Assembly (NCBI GenBank): GCA_025084515.1
Contig: JAJAGP010000085.1
Location: 1-64,000, forward strand
Source of the DNA: Ancistrus triradiatus
Taxonomy: Eukaryota > Chordata > Actinopteri > Siluriformes > Loricariidae
DNA length: 64,000 nt
Direction of reading: 5' to 3'
Every line of letters begins with the position of its first letter. Positions within the stretch are counted from its first letter, which is position 1. The notes beneath the pieces are model-generated. The model ran no database searches, was not told the DNA's origin, and saw only the letters and a program-made list of their open reading frames with translations. The translations under genes were made by a program, and so were the position numbers. Below are positions 25,301 through 36,639 of the stretch, piece by piece.

Positions 25301-25686
25301 CGAGCCATCCCATGACTACAAGTAAACCAACTACAGAACTTTACCGGCATCCACTCAGACTTCTGCCCAACCTGGAGCTTCATACCCAGACTGAACCTTT
25401 GCCCAGTCCAGGGCTTTACCTCCCGGCCTACGACAAAGCCACGGTCTCAGACCTGTCCCCATGATTTAAGGCAGCAGGTAGTGCTCTCGTACCTTTCCCC
25501 GACCGGAGAGTCCAGTTTCAGGCACTTAATGGCGACGGTGGTGCGCCAGTCGCTGTGCTGCGCCCTGAACACGGTCCCGAATCCGCCCTTGCTGATGTAG
25601 TGCAGGTCGGTCAGTTTGCGGTACGGGATGACCGGCAGTGTGCTGGTCAGGCTGCAGATGTTCACACAGCCCGCCGGCTGCTCCAT
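16351..25686 (-). CDS. ripk2: Receptor-interacting serine/threonine kinase 2 (RIPK2), complete
   Basis: RIPK2 is the cytoplasmic kinase that binds activated NOD1/NOD2 by CARD-CARD contact and drives NF-kB and MAPK signalling. Minus-strand exons: 25686-25493, 24614-24461, 23042-22887, 21196-21039, 20416-20367, 20220-20059, 18868-18783, 17535-17443, 17218-17125, 17016-16813, 16733-16351. They sum to 1734 bases, 577 residues plus TGA, all junctions in phase. The kinase domain (about 22-300) has the loop KGGFGTV, Lys54 in VAIK, Asp153 in HHDLKTQN and DFG at 171-173, each seven residues later than in human RIPK2. The CARD (about 465-550) contains WISARREEVVRQMTEACLNQ and LGLQPYPDL. I chose the Met at 25686 because it gives an N-terminus close to human; an in-frame Met at 25728 would add 14 residues. 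The linker (about 321-460) is divergent, as in other vertebrates. The tail after the CARD ends in SRNLL. Confidence 0.95.
17590..17700 (+). pseudogene. Tc1 transposase remnant in ripk2 intron 7
   Basis: The plus strand reads SDESKFDVFGSNHG, the conserved catalytic-region motif of Tc1-type DDE transposases (usual form WSDESKFEVFGS). Only about 35 codons survive. It belongs to a different Tc1 copy from the element starting at 17734 and lies beside exon 8. Confidence 0.65.
17734..18767 (-). mobile_element. Tc1-like transposon, TACAGTGGGGCAAAAAAGTA ends
   Basis: The 1034-bp element is bounded by TA at each end with inverted termini TACAGTGGGGCAAAAAAGTA and its complement, followed by TTTAGTCAGCCAC. 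Inner inverted repeats include TGTAGGATTTTTAAAGAA-type blocks. It sits in ripk2 intron 7 and reads in the same orientation as ripk2. A deleted relative lies at 21373-22071. The interior carries an internally deleted transposase gene at 18110-18415. Confidence 0.92.
18110..18415 (-). pseudogene. Internally deleted Tc1 transposase
   Basis: The frame opens MAKTKELSEDTRTKIVDLH and continues through the helix-turn-helix region (KQVGVNKSTVGAILRKWK, PRSGAPRKIS). It then jumps directly to HTARATKEWLRKKHF and WPSQSPDLNPTENLW, the segment carrying the last acidic catalytic residue. The first two catalytic Asp residues and about 150 residues between them are missing. A full-length Tc1 transposase is about 340 residues, so this copy cannot be active. 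Confidence 0.85.
19400..19686 (+). mobile_element. Truncated Tc1-like element, 3' end (TGGTGC-type family)
   Basis: This matches the last ~280 bases of the element at 49782-51236: ACAGGAAACATTCAGTTGCA, TTATTGCTGCAC, CACATACTTTTGCCACTCAC, TTAACTGGGTTCTCTTTATC, ending CACCACTGTA. The left terminus is missing. It lies in ripk2 intron 6. Confidence 0.8.
20331..20350. repeat. Short (CA)n microsatellite near the ripk2 exon 5 donor
   Basis: An imperfect CA run lies within 20 bases of the minus-strand donor of ripk2 exon 5 (intron starts at 20366). On the transcribed strand it reads as a TG/GT-rich tract just inside the intron. Confidence 0.7.
21373..22071. mobile_element. Tc1-derived MITE (699 bp) in ripk2 intron 3
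   Basis: The ends are TACAGTGGGGCAAAAAAGTA and its complement with TA borders. Most of its sequence matches 17734-18767 closely. It lacks the whole transposase segment: the sequence jumps from ACACGGACTTTCAACT straight to AGGTGTCTTTTATACAG. It is thus a deletion derivative of the same family. Confidence 0.92.
23121..23512. mobile_element. Tc1/mariner-type MITE, GACACCC inner ends
   Basis: The left end TATACAGGCAAAAGTTTGTG then GACACCC mirrors the right end, which inverted reads TACACTATTCAGACAAAAGT then TTTTGGACACCCC. The 392-bp interior has no transposase. Inserted in ripk2 intron 2. Confidence 0.7.
24795..25049 (+). pseudogene. Processed pseudogene fragment of a cytohesin (Sec7-PH junction), in ripk2 intron 1
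   Basis: The plus strand reads TNLYETIKNEPCKIPE, then GNDLTHTFFNPDRKGWLLKL, then KTWKRRFILTNNCLYYLE. This is the end of the Sec7 region and the start of the PH domain of cytohesins (ARF exchange factors). It is one uninterrupted stretch with no intron, opposite in strand to the host gene. The conserved Trp of KRRWFILT is deleted, one codon is missing in the GGG-R loop, and the homology stops within the PH domain. These losses mark a decayed, truncated retrocopy, not a functional exon. Which cytohesin paralog was the source cannot be told. Confidence 0.85.
25180..25262 (+). mobile_element. SINE fragment in ripk2 intron 1
   Basis: GCTCTGCCAAAGCTGCCAC followed by GGTTCCTTAACCCTCTATTG resembles the middle of the SINE at 11704-11897. 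Both ends are unclear. Confidence 0.4.
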
Positions 25687-26010
25687 GCTTTCCCACAGGC
25701 CCCTGATCAGCAGATCTGCGCTGCCCACAAAACGGACCGGACAGCAAACGGCATCCCGTCACGGAGAGAAACACCGAGTCCCCGAGATCAACTTCAGCCT
25801 CTCGGACAGTTTCCAAACGGCAGCCTGAAACAAACGCAGCGTCTCCACACAGCAGCTCCTAACTCCAGACCTCCGTTACGGGAACATCCCACCGACTCAC
25901 GTGCGCAAGAGATGTGTTTCACGCGTCTGATCGTCCGATTTTCCGCAGGTGCGCATTTGAGAGATCCGACAGCCCTGCTGCAGTTCTTTACCCACCCGTA
26001 TTCAGACAAA

Positions 26011-26035
26011 CCCCGCCCCCTATACTGTGATTGGC
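26011..26035 (-). promoter_or_regulatory. CCAAT box and GC box upstream of ripk2
   Basis: Read on the minus strand, AGCCAATCACAG is followed by GGGGGCGGGG, about 330 bases above the ripk2 start codon at 25686. This pairing is typical of a vertebrate RNA polymerase II proximal promoter. No TATA box was identified. Function is inferred from position. Confidence 0.55.
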
Positions 26036-26119
26036 TGCTAGAGCTTACTCTAAGCAGAAAACCGGTGTGTTTAATCTGCTCACGGACAGGATGTGTGAGC
26101 TGTCCAATAGGTGCAGCAC

Positions 26120-26635
26120 TTTCATTTTTCTTTTGGACTTTCATTTATAATATAATCAGTTATTATAACAATATTGTTGTTATTATAATTTTTAAAGGCT
26201 ATTATAATTTTATTACTGTTATTGTTAAAAGTGTTAATACGATTGTTGTTGTTATTATTGTTATTACTGTCATTCTAATTCCAAAAATATATTATATTTT
26301 TATGTTATTTTATAAATTTATTAATACATTAATAGTACTACTTCCTTTATTGTTGTTGTTATCACTTAATAATATTGTTTTCATTACATTGCTTTATTTT
26401 ATTATTAATAATTCCAGTTTAAAGACTACAAATAATAATAATAGTAATTATTATTATTATTGATGTTGTTGCTATTAATACTATTGATATTATATTGTTT
26501 TTATATTATTACTATTGCTATTAGTATGTTTAATTAGTCTTACTGTTGTTGATGTCTATTAATAGTATTATTTGTTATTATGTTATATTATTAATAATTC
26601 CAGTGGAAAGACTAGTAGTAGGAGTAGTAGTAGTA

Positions 26636-26677
<42 letters not shown>

Positions 26678-26804
26678 TTTTTAAAGGAGATCACTGGTCG
26701 ACTGTAAACGAGCCACTTTACCTTAAATATTATTATGATTAATCTGTTGATAATAATCAATATATTATTGTTAATTCTACTATTACAAACAACAACAACA
26801 ACAA

Positions 26805-26836
<32 letters not shown>

Positions 26837-27030
26837 ATAATAATAATAATAACATTAATAAAATGAAAAATATAAATAATACCAAATATGTTTCTAATTA
26901 AAGTCATGAAACATGGCATCAGTGTAATATTTAGATCAGTTTTACAGGGATTTGCATAAATAATTATACAATAATATTACCCAGAACAGTATATAATTAA
27001 AATATTGTAAATAGATTATTATACATTGGG
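26120..27030. repeat. AT-rich block with triplet microsatellites
   Basis: About 900 bases consist almost wholly of A and T with TTG/TAT-like triplets. There are clean (AAT)n runs near 26640-26675 and (ACT)n near 26806-26835. Open frames crossing it (Ile/Asn/Tyr-rich) are artefacts of composition. It separates the putative ripk2 and snx16 promoters. Confidence 0.85.
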
Positions 27031-27061
27031 ATAAAGGGTTATTATTTCCAGTCCCAAAGCA

Positions 27062-27094
27062 GGGGCGGGGTTTCTACTACTAACCAATCACAGC
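27062..27094 (+). promoter_or_regulatory. GC box and CCAAT box, candidate snx16-side promoter
   Basis: The plus strand has GGGGCGGGGTTT followed by AACCAATCACAG, sharing both 10-12 base blocks with the minus-strand motif at 26011-26035. Snx16 coding begins 2 kb downstream, so this could drive a 5' untranslated exon. Function is inferred. Confidence 0.4.
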
Positions 27095-29098
27095 ACTGGA
27101 AACGGGACGGTTGTTTTGCGCTCCATATTCACTATGAAGTGCACTACATGGGAAGTTTAGTGTTTTTAACCAAGTCATGCCTTAAAGTACTGTAACTACT
27201 AACGTATTTCTCCTAATACGCTTCAATATGTTACCCTACAAATAATGTATTTAGGCGGTGCATTCACACATTTACTCTTTAGAGGAGATAGAGAATAAAG
27301 GAACAGAGACAGAGACGATTTGGGACAGAAGCCATTTCGGACAAGTTGAAAGTTAACATGTTTTCCTCACTAGAGCTGTTTATACTCTTTATTCTCGGTT
27401 TCGGTTAATAAATATTGGGAAAAAATCCTAATTCTGGGGGGAAACAACAGACAAGTAGATCCAGAGTTGAATGGTTTGTCCTTTGGGGGAATTCCCATGA
27501 TGTAATGAGTTTCTGGGAATCTCCACGAGCTGGTCTGTGAGGAACTTCTACCATTATCAAGACAGAGATCCATTGAGGAGATTCTCCAGACTTTCCATGT
27601 TTATACTTCAGGAACTTTTTTATACTACACGTTTATACTACAGGAGGTTTTTCTCAAAGGTTTTTTACTCCAAAGACTCTATGCAACACAAAGACCTCAA
27701 ATCGACAAAGGCACATTAATTTGTCTCAGAAATGATACAACCAGCATTACAGGTTTGTGTCACATGCCACCGACCCCACCCACAAGTCAGGAGGTCCCAA
27801 GTGAAGCAGAACCCCATGACTCACACTCCCTGATCCGTCAGACCCCAGATGTTTCCCTGTGCTATCAGGTGCTAGGCTCTTTCCATGCCCCAGAAACTTC
27901 TCGTTCCTCAGGTCTCAGATTCTACTTGTCAATCCTGCACATCAGACCTGAGGAAAGTTCTTACCTCACAAAGGGCGGTAGACAATCCTACAATCCAGAG
28001 TGGCTCAGTAGGGTACTGGCTCTCAGGGCTTAGCCTTTCTGGCTAGGAAGGTGAATAATGGTTGCTGTATTACATGTTGTGATTTGCATAATCTCTTAAA
28101 CTTCCTTAAGCGAAGATAGAGAATACAATTGAAACAAATGAGTAAATCAATCATAACCAAAAAGACAACAGCATGATGATAGCAAACTAACGGCACGTCA
28201 GTAATTAAACTATGGGGCTTTGGCGCCGTCTATTGGTCAACAACCGCAATAACAAAGTAAAAACCGTTCTAACCGTATTTCTAAAATTAGTTTTACCACA
28301 CGATCATAATGAATATCGCTAAACCTGTTTCATTAACAAAATTAATTAATCACCGCGATTTATTTTACTTCGTTTGCCGATTTTTAGCCATTTAAGGAGT
28401 TTACTAAGACGCAAAGTTAGCATGCTGCATTTAGACTGGCTAAGCAATTGAATGAGTGGCTAGTTTTCACGTTACGTATGTTTAACGATATTTTCACTGT
28501 GTGTATGTATAATATAATGTGTTATGGTTTAAAGTAACTGCCTTTAAGGTGTATTAAATAGTGTGTAGATGAGATTTCACAGACATGAAGCTGGATACTA
28601 CATTTACTGTATAGTGAAACAGTCATAAAAAGGTTAAGACAGTTTTGGTAATACAGTACAAGTAATGGTACATACATTCCTATCAAGATATAAAATAATT
28701 GTGTAATCATTAGCTTTCTTTATTATATAACCCATTAAAGATGAAACACAAGTACATTTTACTGGAGAAAAATACAAATAATAGCTTCTATCTCTCACAC
28801 CTCCTCTTAATATCTGAAATTTGTTCATATTAAAGAAACGTAATCATGTTTTTAAGTATTATATTCTGCAGTGACATTCTAGACAGATACTCCACAGGTG
28901 CACCAACTATAGACCCTGGAATTGCCAGTCTACCACCACTCAGTACAAGGAATACATATGAAGATGCTGAAGCTTTCAGTTCTTTGCAGTCCTTTATTTA
29001 TTCATTTTCCTATGTTTGCCCTTCCTGACTAGGAATTCATCAGTCAAGTGGAGTCATATTATTCTAACTTCCTCTTAAACTGAACCTACTTCCATGCT
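27095..29098. other. Region 5' of the snx16 coding exons
   Basis: I see no coding exon I can assign with confidence. A segment at 28870-28998 preceded by TTCTGCAG could be a 5' untranslated exon of snx16. It contains a TGA at its start and no similarity to the SNX16 N-terminus. Confidence 0.35.
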
Positions 29099-31258
29099 AT
29101 GGACTGGTCACACTACAGTCAAAGCAGAGTCTCTGTGGACCATCTCTCCATCAGTGCCAACATGTCAGCCTTAGATACCAGTATGGAGAAAGGTGCTAGT
29201 GAGAGCTGGAATGACAGACCACCTGTACCAACCTTGCTTGGTTATGAAGTCATGGAGGAAAGAGCAAAGTTTACGGTACGTCTGCTTGTGCTTAGCTCGT
29301 TCAATTAAAACTTTTGATGTGACTTTAAAAGACTAAATAATCCACATACAATTCCATGATGTGTCACTATTCCTTATTTTGCGAGGGGAAAGTATTACTA
29401 CAGAGAAACAATTTGGAAAATTGAATTGTATTTAATAGTTAATAAACATTCTTTTGAGAAAACCATAGATTGGCTGAACTGGGAAAGCATTACTTATGAA
29501 ACCAATAAAGCCATGACATTTGGAAACATCACTCGCACATTTGGCAAGCAAAAATGGTGAGCAACAACAAACTGAAATTAATTTCAGACTGTTTTTTCAA
29601 GTAGTATTTCAGTGAAACCTAAACTGCAGACGTTATGTGTTAGCAGGATGAAAACAACAACGATGAAACCAAACCAACCGTTCCATTGCTCCCATGCTGT
29701 TAGTGTTTATGCTAATGGCTTTCATCAGTTCCTAAATTTGGTCTTGACAGAAAGCTTCAAAGTATCAGAATTGCTTGTTTCGCGAGGATGGGTCCATAGC
29801 ACACCAGACCAGGCATGCCCTATTTGGCAGCTTTAGTAGGTGTGAGTAAATGGTGACTACATGTTTGAGTAATTCTTGCCATGCTGAAGCAGTTCCAAAA
29901 TTATGGATGTGACTAGTAGTCACAAACACATGATGTTAGATGTGGAAGCCTGTTTCTGAAACGCTAACAACATCTTGCTTATAACTGACTCATATGAATC
30001 CAGACCATGATCCTTATTCAGACTTTGTCCTTTTCAGGTCTACAAGATCTTGGTGAGGCGAGCACCCGACGAGAGCTGGGTGATTTTCAGACGTTACACT
30101 GACTTCTCCAGACTCCATGACAAGGTTAGGAGGAAGTGCCTCGAATCATGTGAATCCACATATACTCATTGTTCCACTTTTTGAATGTGTCTCTGTGTGT
30201 CAGCTCAAAGAGAGGTTTCCAAAAATCAGACTCGCCCTGCCACCTAAACGTTGGTTCAAAGACAAGTATGATATGAACTTCTTGGAGGAAAGACAAGTGG
30301 GGCTCCAGGCATTTCTCCAGAACCTGCTCTCCCACAAAGGCATCACGAACAGGTACTAACCTGTACAATTTCTTAAACCAGTGGGATTCATATAATTATA
30401 CCTTCCACTGATGTGTACGTCTACTGAATGGCTTTACAACGTTCAAACAGCATCCTAATGTACACAGTTATCACAAATGTACTCCATGTCGAATGATTGC
30501 TTCTGTAGTTTTGCACTAGGGCTACACGGCTAACAGTTCCAGATGATCTACTTGTCTTTTTTTAAGGTCTCAAAGTTTTTCACTTGGCAGGCCTTAATAC
30601 AAATCAGGTGTAGACAATTCCAGAGCAATATAAACTCAAGCAGCCTAGCACAGTGATGTGCTAACAGTTAACAGCTATGGTCTCTTCTAAACTTCTCACT
30701 GAAGTGGTGAAAATAAAGAGAAATGGAAGTCTATAAAATATATAAATGCGCTGCTGGAACTTGAACACCAGGTTCCCTGGCTGCTGAGCTAGCGAATTTT
30801 ATGTTTTCCAATGCTGAATGAAAGTGTTTGTTTCTTTTCCTAGTGACGCAGTAAGAGCCTTCTTATGTTTGGATGATCCACCTGGTCCATTTGATAGTCT
30901 CGACGAGAGCAAGGTTAGAGCCTCCTCCTAAGTGCGAAATTTGACCATTGCGATGTGATGGTACAACATCTGTGGCTCTCTCGTGTCGCAGGCGTACTGC
31001 GAGACCTTAGAAGAGACGAACCACCGCCTCCAGAGGGAGCTGCTCGACAAGCAACGAGAGATGGAGTCTCTGAGAAGAATATTGGAAGACCGAGAACTCC
31101 AAATCAGTGCGCTGGAGAAAACAAAGTAATGTGTAGTGTGTTGTTTTGTTTTTGAGTTGTAGTGCAGCACAAGATTAATCCTGACCTTTTTCCCTCCCAG
31201 AGAAATGATGCAGGATATTGGAATCAAGGCTGTTGTTGATTTCTTGGGAAACCCATAA
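29099..31258 (+). CDS. snx16: Sorting nexin 16 (SNX16)
   Basis: SNX16 binds phosphatidylinositol 3-phosphate on early/late endosomes through a PX domain and homo-oligomerises by a coiled coil, acting in receptor sorting. Exons: 29099-29275, 30038-30124, 30204-30352, 30844-30913, 30992-31125, 31201-31258. They give 675 bases, 224 residues plus TAA, all in phase. LGYEVMEERAKFT (47-59) opens the PX domain, which continues through FRRYTDFSRLHDKLKERFP and LALPPKRWFKD to LCLDDPPGPFDSL near 155. The coiled coil (about 162-207) contains CETLEETNHRLQRELLDKQ. ATG 29099 has an in-frame TGA 18 bases upstream, so if no earlier coding exon is spliced on, this is the start. Human SNX16 has 344 residues; this model lacks much of its N-terminal Ser-rich region and about 75 acidic C-terminal residues. 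Confidence 0.92.
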
Positions 31259-32100
31259 CCTTGTGGTCTACAGCAATGTACAGTCATTACGGCTTGTGAT
31301 ATTTCTCAGATGTTTCTGTCCATTGAAGGTGAATAGGTTTCAGCTGTCACGAGTTTGCTTTTGTTAGATCATTTTTATAAAGACTCCTATACATTTTTTC
31401 CACAGGCAAAGATTTTAAGGAGCTGACAACTCCGATAACCAAATAATATCAGCCAACAGACATTGACGGATTGCATATTTAATTTCAGTTTCATAAATAC
31501 CTTAATAGGCTTTTACTCCTGCCGTTATCCAGAGCATCTTACAAGATTTCAGAGCAGTAGAGAGTTTGCTGGAGGGCTTAGCAGTGAAAGCCAGCATTTG
31601 AATTCACAACATTTCCATTTATCAAATGCCCTTAACCATGATGACTTACAGAAGTGCTTTGTGTTAATCTAGGCAGACTTTACCACATGCAAGTACAAAC
31701 AGCCTACAGCCCAAGATCACCGTCCAACTAAAACCCTGTTAGGAGCTGATGTAGGTAAAAACAACAAACCTCAACGCAGAATATTTTCCATTTGGATATC
31801 CTACCACCTGGGTGCCGGTACTGAGAAGATTATTGATGCTTGCCTTATTTTGATCTTGACTGGTTGGTCCAAGTCAAGCCATTCTTGAGTATCAAAGGGT
31901 TAGAGGTACAGAGCAGGGTAGTCCAGAACCTTAATCACTGATCAACCATTGTTTTTTAAAGATGGATGGTCACAGAAGTAAAGTGTTGTTTTAGGTGATT
32001 TTTACTTGTGATATTGTAAACAGTTTTTCTTTTCTTCTACACAAATGCTATAATAATTTGTGGTGTGTAATAATATGAGGAAATCGCTAACGAAATTGAC
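31259..32100. other. snx16 downstream region with SINE-tail fragments
   Basis: Fragments CTGCCGTTATCCAGAGCATC (near 31520) and CCATTTATCAAATGCCCTTA (near 31615) resemble fish SINE tails that end with 'atccagagcgacttacaa'. No canonical AATAAA was found close to the snx16 stop. No gene seen. Confidence 0.4.
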
Positions 32101-32114
32101 GTGTTTTTCACCAT

Positions 32115-32565
32115 TTTAGGGCTGAGTTTAAGACTTTTTGTCTACACTATAAAACTCTCTGACTTATTACCCCCACACATCCCAGCAAAGTCAGTCAGGT
32201 CTGCTGATCAGTTCCTTCTGGTGGAACCTAAATCAAGGTTGGAGCACAGGGGACATCGTGCTTTTGCAGTTATCGCCTCCAAACTGGAATGAATTGCCTC
32301 TGAATATTAGACTGGCCCCTTCACTGCCAGTTTTCAAATCTAGTCTTAAAACACATCTTTATATCTTGGCTTTAAACTCAGTATGAGAGCTGTTTTTCTT
32401 TTGTTTTATTGCTGGTCTTATTGCTTCTGTTTGTTTTTTTGTATTTTAACTGCTCTTTGTGTTTTTACTGATTTGGTTTGGTTTTTTTATTGTTATGATT
32501 GGCCAGTTCTTTGGTTAACTGCTGTTGTTTTTAAATGTGCTTGATAAATAAATTAGATTTGATCA
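32115..32565 (+). mobile_element. 3' end of a LINE (non-LTR retrotransposon)
   Basis: The frame reads LLPPHIPAKSVRSADQFLLV and PKSRLEHRGHRAFAV, matching the C-terminus of fish LINE reverse-transcriptase proteins (usual form LLVVPRSRLKTRGDRAFSV). It is followed, with stops, by FKSSLKTHLY-like codons. The tail ends AAATGTGCTTGATAAATAAA. It is 5'-truncated and not functional. Confidence 0.8.
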
Positions 32566-35500
32566 TCCCCAGCGGCATCTGTGACAAGACTGGTGTGTTC
32601 CATCCAGCGAACAGTGAGAGGAGGGTGAAGGAAGATGTCCAGATGGATATGGGAATTAAAGCAGAAGTAACGAACTACACGAAGAACTCTGAAAGAAGGT
32701 GAGCAAATACTGTGGTACCTGACTAAGTGTCCTAATACAGGTACTCCCCCAAACTTGCGACGGGGATACGTTCCGTATATATTCATAAACAAACACGTGT
32801 CACCTACGGGTGGCATGTACATGTTTTAGTTTAAACCTTGTTCGACTACTGAAAATGCAAAGCCACGGTGTTCCGTATGATTTTTGGTATTCCCACATGC
32901 TGTTTTGAATCTGCACGACAGCAATAGGAGACGGCACCGGAACCATAGGCTATATGTGAGGAACGCTATAAAATAACATCTGCCTTTTAAGCACTCGTTT
33001 GTTCGGTTGTTGTTGGTCAAATTAGGGATAAAAAGGCATTTTACTAATTAATTCGCGTACGTGGGGCTCGTAATACAAACAAGGAACCGTAAGGCGCAAA
33101 ATCGAACGCATTCACGGCTATCCGGACACCTTCACTGGTTTTAAACGTACAGTTTGGACTGACGAGTTAATGTTTATCCGTACACAACATTCTGGAAATT
33201 TCTCAGTTTGTTTGCTGCTGCTCGTAGAAACTGGTTCATTAGACGGAGAAAAAAACAAAGTTTTCCGTTTGTTTGGTCGAAAAGAAATATAAAGACAACA
33301 TGTTTATACAGATTTTTTATTTGTTTTATCGATCACGACATAATTAATACAAATGTAATGATTACTTTGAGTTGTTTTTCGTTTGGTGAGGAAGCTTAAC
33401 GGTCGTTAACGTTAACGTTAGATGAGACCAGTTTTGACTGTAGCACTTTAACATTTGGGTAAGTTTCTAAAAAGTTGTAGATAAATAAACCAAATTAAGA
33501 CAGACAAATTCACACTTGTATGCTATAAAATAAATACCTTTATATTTATAGACTAAGGAGACAAGGAGAAAATTTCAGGTTACCTCACATTCTGGCTTGG
33601 CTTCGGATAAACCAAAAACATGGAAACAATAAAATGCCAGTTAACTCAAATTTGGTTCTTTATCAAACATAGTTGGTTTGGAACTGACAAGTACACTCAC
33701 CTAAGCTATTATTAGTCAAATTCTTTGAATTCTTTGGTTGAACAAGATGAATAATTGAAACAAAATTTCCTAACCACTTGTCCATCTAAACTGTTTATTG
33801 GGCTGACTGTGAGTCACTCACTGAGAATTACACTAAGTAGACTTACAGATTTTGATAACTCAGTTGATCTCAGCTGTCTCCCAATCTCATCTTACGCTGA
33901 ACAGTCACAGGACAGTCATTTGGAAAATAATGAGGCAATAAACCACAGGTTTTCCTGGCAATAAAATGTGTATTTTTTGTCATAGCTACCTTTTAAAACA
34001 TTGGGTTTAATGCTACTGAATGTAAGAAGCCTCTGTAACTACTTCCTTTTCAGAGATATTGAGGCTGTTACAACTGACCCTTGTTACAACCATCATCCTT
34101 ACTCCATCAACCACAGTCCAGATGTCAAGGGACCGACATTAAATTAGGCGCGACAGGCACACATGTCTCTATGCACAGAATATGAAACCTAAGCGTACCA
34201 TAAAAGATCACAAAGACCTACACTTTTAGGATAACTGCCATTTTGACAGTTATGGCCCCCTCAGATAATCCCATGTGACGCTAGTGCTGGTTGCAGGCAG
34301 TTATTTGGTAAGGGGTGACTACACATGTAATTTGCGGGGCACGTTGTTTTACAACAAAACATAAATGTTCAGTCATCAAAGGGCTTGAGTAGTGTAAGTT
34401 TCAGTATCTAATGCGGTGAAATGGTTGCTCAAATGCAAAACGAGGAGTCCTTGGTTTTCTTGATTCGAATGAGATTGATTGCTTGAGACGTTAGAGAATA
34501 AATAGAAGTGTATTTGCAATTTAATTTATTGTTTGAGCGATTGCCTTTTGAGGGAGGGGAGACACATGATGCGCAAAATGTATTGTGAAAATATATGTGT
34601 GAACCATAATGTCTTGTGCAATGCAGTTTTCAGATCCAGCTGACAAAGAGAAACCATGCAGCATGCTGGAAGGGTTCAGCCTCAGAAGACCGGGACCATG
34701 TGAGCTTCCATACACAAACACATCCTGGGGGAAAAGTGTAAATCTTGCATAGTAGAATGTGGAAATTACGTTTGTACATTTCCAGAGCTGAGTTTGGCAA
34801 CACGGGTATATTTCAGAATGTGCTATGACAGGGATACTCCTGGTCTGACCCAGTCCTCATACCCAAATGAGCCTCTGGAAAGGTGTATACATGTTCCCGG
34901 CCTTTCCCGTCACGTCTTTGGTCCTCAGATGTGCCAGACCCTCCTGGTTCTTAAGGCCTTGAGTCGTTTTGGTCCTTCCTGACTCATATCGTGCACCAGA
35001 CAACTCTCAATCAGAGGTCTCTCAAATCCAGCACTGAGTCTCTGGTGAGGTGAGATCTCTGAGTCTGGGACCTGAGACCAAGAAGGGTCTGGTAAAAGAT
35101 GGGGGCTGGGAAGGAGTAAAAGGGCAGGTGGAGGATGTGCCCAATAGGCAGAGGGTCTGGCCCTGAAAGACAGACATTGTGTGTATGTGTGGATCTATGT
35201 GACGCCCCTCCAGAGTCTCCCAAGTTAGAGGGTCTTTGAGTTTAGTCTTTGTGCTCTGAGTTTGTCAAAATACAATTTGCACATGTTATATAAAATTAAA
35301 ATGGAAAAGCAGGAAAAAACTATAAGTGCTATAATTTATGTTAATGTTTGCCATTAAAGATTTGCAATGAATCGCTTTATTCTTTTGGTCTGTGTGTGTG
35401 AAGGCTGGGGAAGGGTCACAGCTTTTCTTAGATACTCGTGGGGGGGCTCCACGTGAAAAAGGTTGGGAACCACTGTACTAGGGGATCTGGGGCTGGCGGG

Positions 35501-36280
35501 TGCTGGGTCTATGGCCCTGTGACAGGTGCATTGTCTTGTCCACCTGAAAATGGGTGTCTGGGGTGACACTTTGGTGTGGAATGTTTCATGTATGAATCAG
35601 AGCCAAAGCGGCGTCATCTGCAGAGTGTCAAACAACAAGCTGTATTTAAAACGATCCAATAAAAAAGATAATAGAGGCAAAGTAACTTTTTACCATTCTT
35701 TTTTACCTCTGGAACCCATCTCTGAATCATAGTTTCTGTTGCAGATGACACTGGAATGTAATAACACTTACTCTTTAGATGTTTTATGCACATACCTGGG
35801 GAGAGCAGCTCTAGTATTGAATTGCAGTTTATAGACATTTTGTTATTGTTGATTGATGAACACATGGGCCTTTAGAAATGCTTTTGTAGCCTTTTCCAGC
35901 TTCATGAATCTCTGTGATTCTCCTAGCTTTAAAATGTCTATTGGTTAAGGTGTGGTTCACATAAACAGAGCACCTGACTTTTGGATAACTCGCACATGTG
36001 TTCCAGCCTGCGCTGCGATTTATTAATCGTTATATTCAATAAAAACATGAAAAGTCAGAATGTGAGCTGAACGTGTCTATTATGACCTGTTGAAGATCAG
36101 ATCATATTTTTATGAGGAATTCGTGTAGTCCTGGTAGCTATGACGGGTTTACGCACTTTGGGTTGGAGCTGTTTGTTCTCATTTTAATTAGGCTATAATG
36201 TCATTAGTACAAGCAAACACAAAAGATCTCCCGACAAGACACTTCCCTACTGTATTATGACTTACGGGTTCTTTCGTTGT
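32566..36280. other. Intergenic, no gene recognised
   Basis: No exon with homology was seen on either strand. Open frames are short and of ordinary composition. Sequence is moderately AT-rich, with a G-rich patch near 35080-35160. Confidence 0.45.
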
Positions 36281-36286
36281 GTATGC

Positions 36287-36480
36287 ATACAATATACCAA
36301 TGAGCCGAAATATCAAAACCACCTGGTCTGCAAGAATGATTTGATACGTTTCACATGTCAAATTGATGCCCACGTGAATGCCAGGCTTTCTCAGCAGAAC
36401 ATTGCCCAGATCATCATTCTTCCCACAGTGCATCCTGTTGCCATCACTTCACTAAATGGTGTTTATGTACCTGACCGTCA
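36287..36480 (-). mobile_element. Tc1/mariner element fragment (CACCTGGTCTGC family)
   Basis: The end AATGAGCCGAAATATCAAAA then CCACCTG resembles the termini of a common fish mariner-type element. The interior GAATGCCAGGCTTTCTCAGC then AGAACATTGCCC and CCACAGTGCATCCTGTTGCC match the antisense of its transposase gene. A sense-strand remnant of the same family is at 40590-40935. Confidence 0.65.
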
Positions 36481-36639
36481 GTGTGTTGTAACAGAAAATG
36501 AGACTTATCAGATCTTGCCGCCTTCCATTGATTCCATTGCTTTATTGTCCAGCTCCTCACAGATTCTTATGACAGTGGGTAGCATGGATAGCCCTATTAA
36601 TTCATTAAATAAATTTTTTTTTTAAAAAAAAGCTTAGGA

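Noticed and set aside
25555..26463. 302-codon plus-strand open frame
   Set aside because: The first part is antisense to ripk2 exon 1 and the rest is Ile/Asn/Tyr translation of the AT-rich block. No gene.
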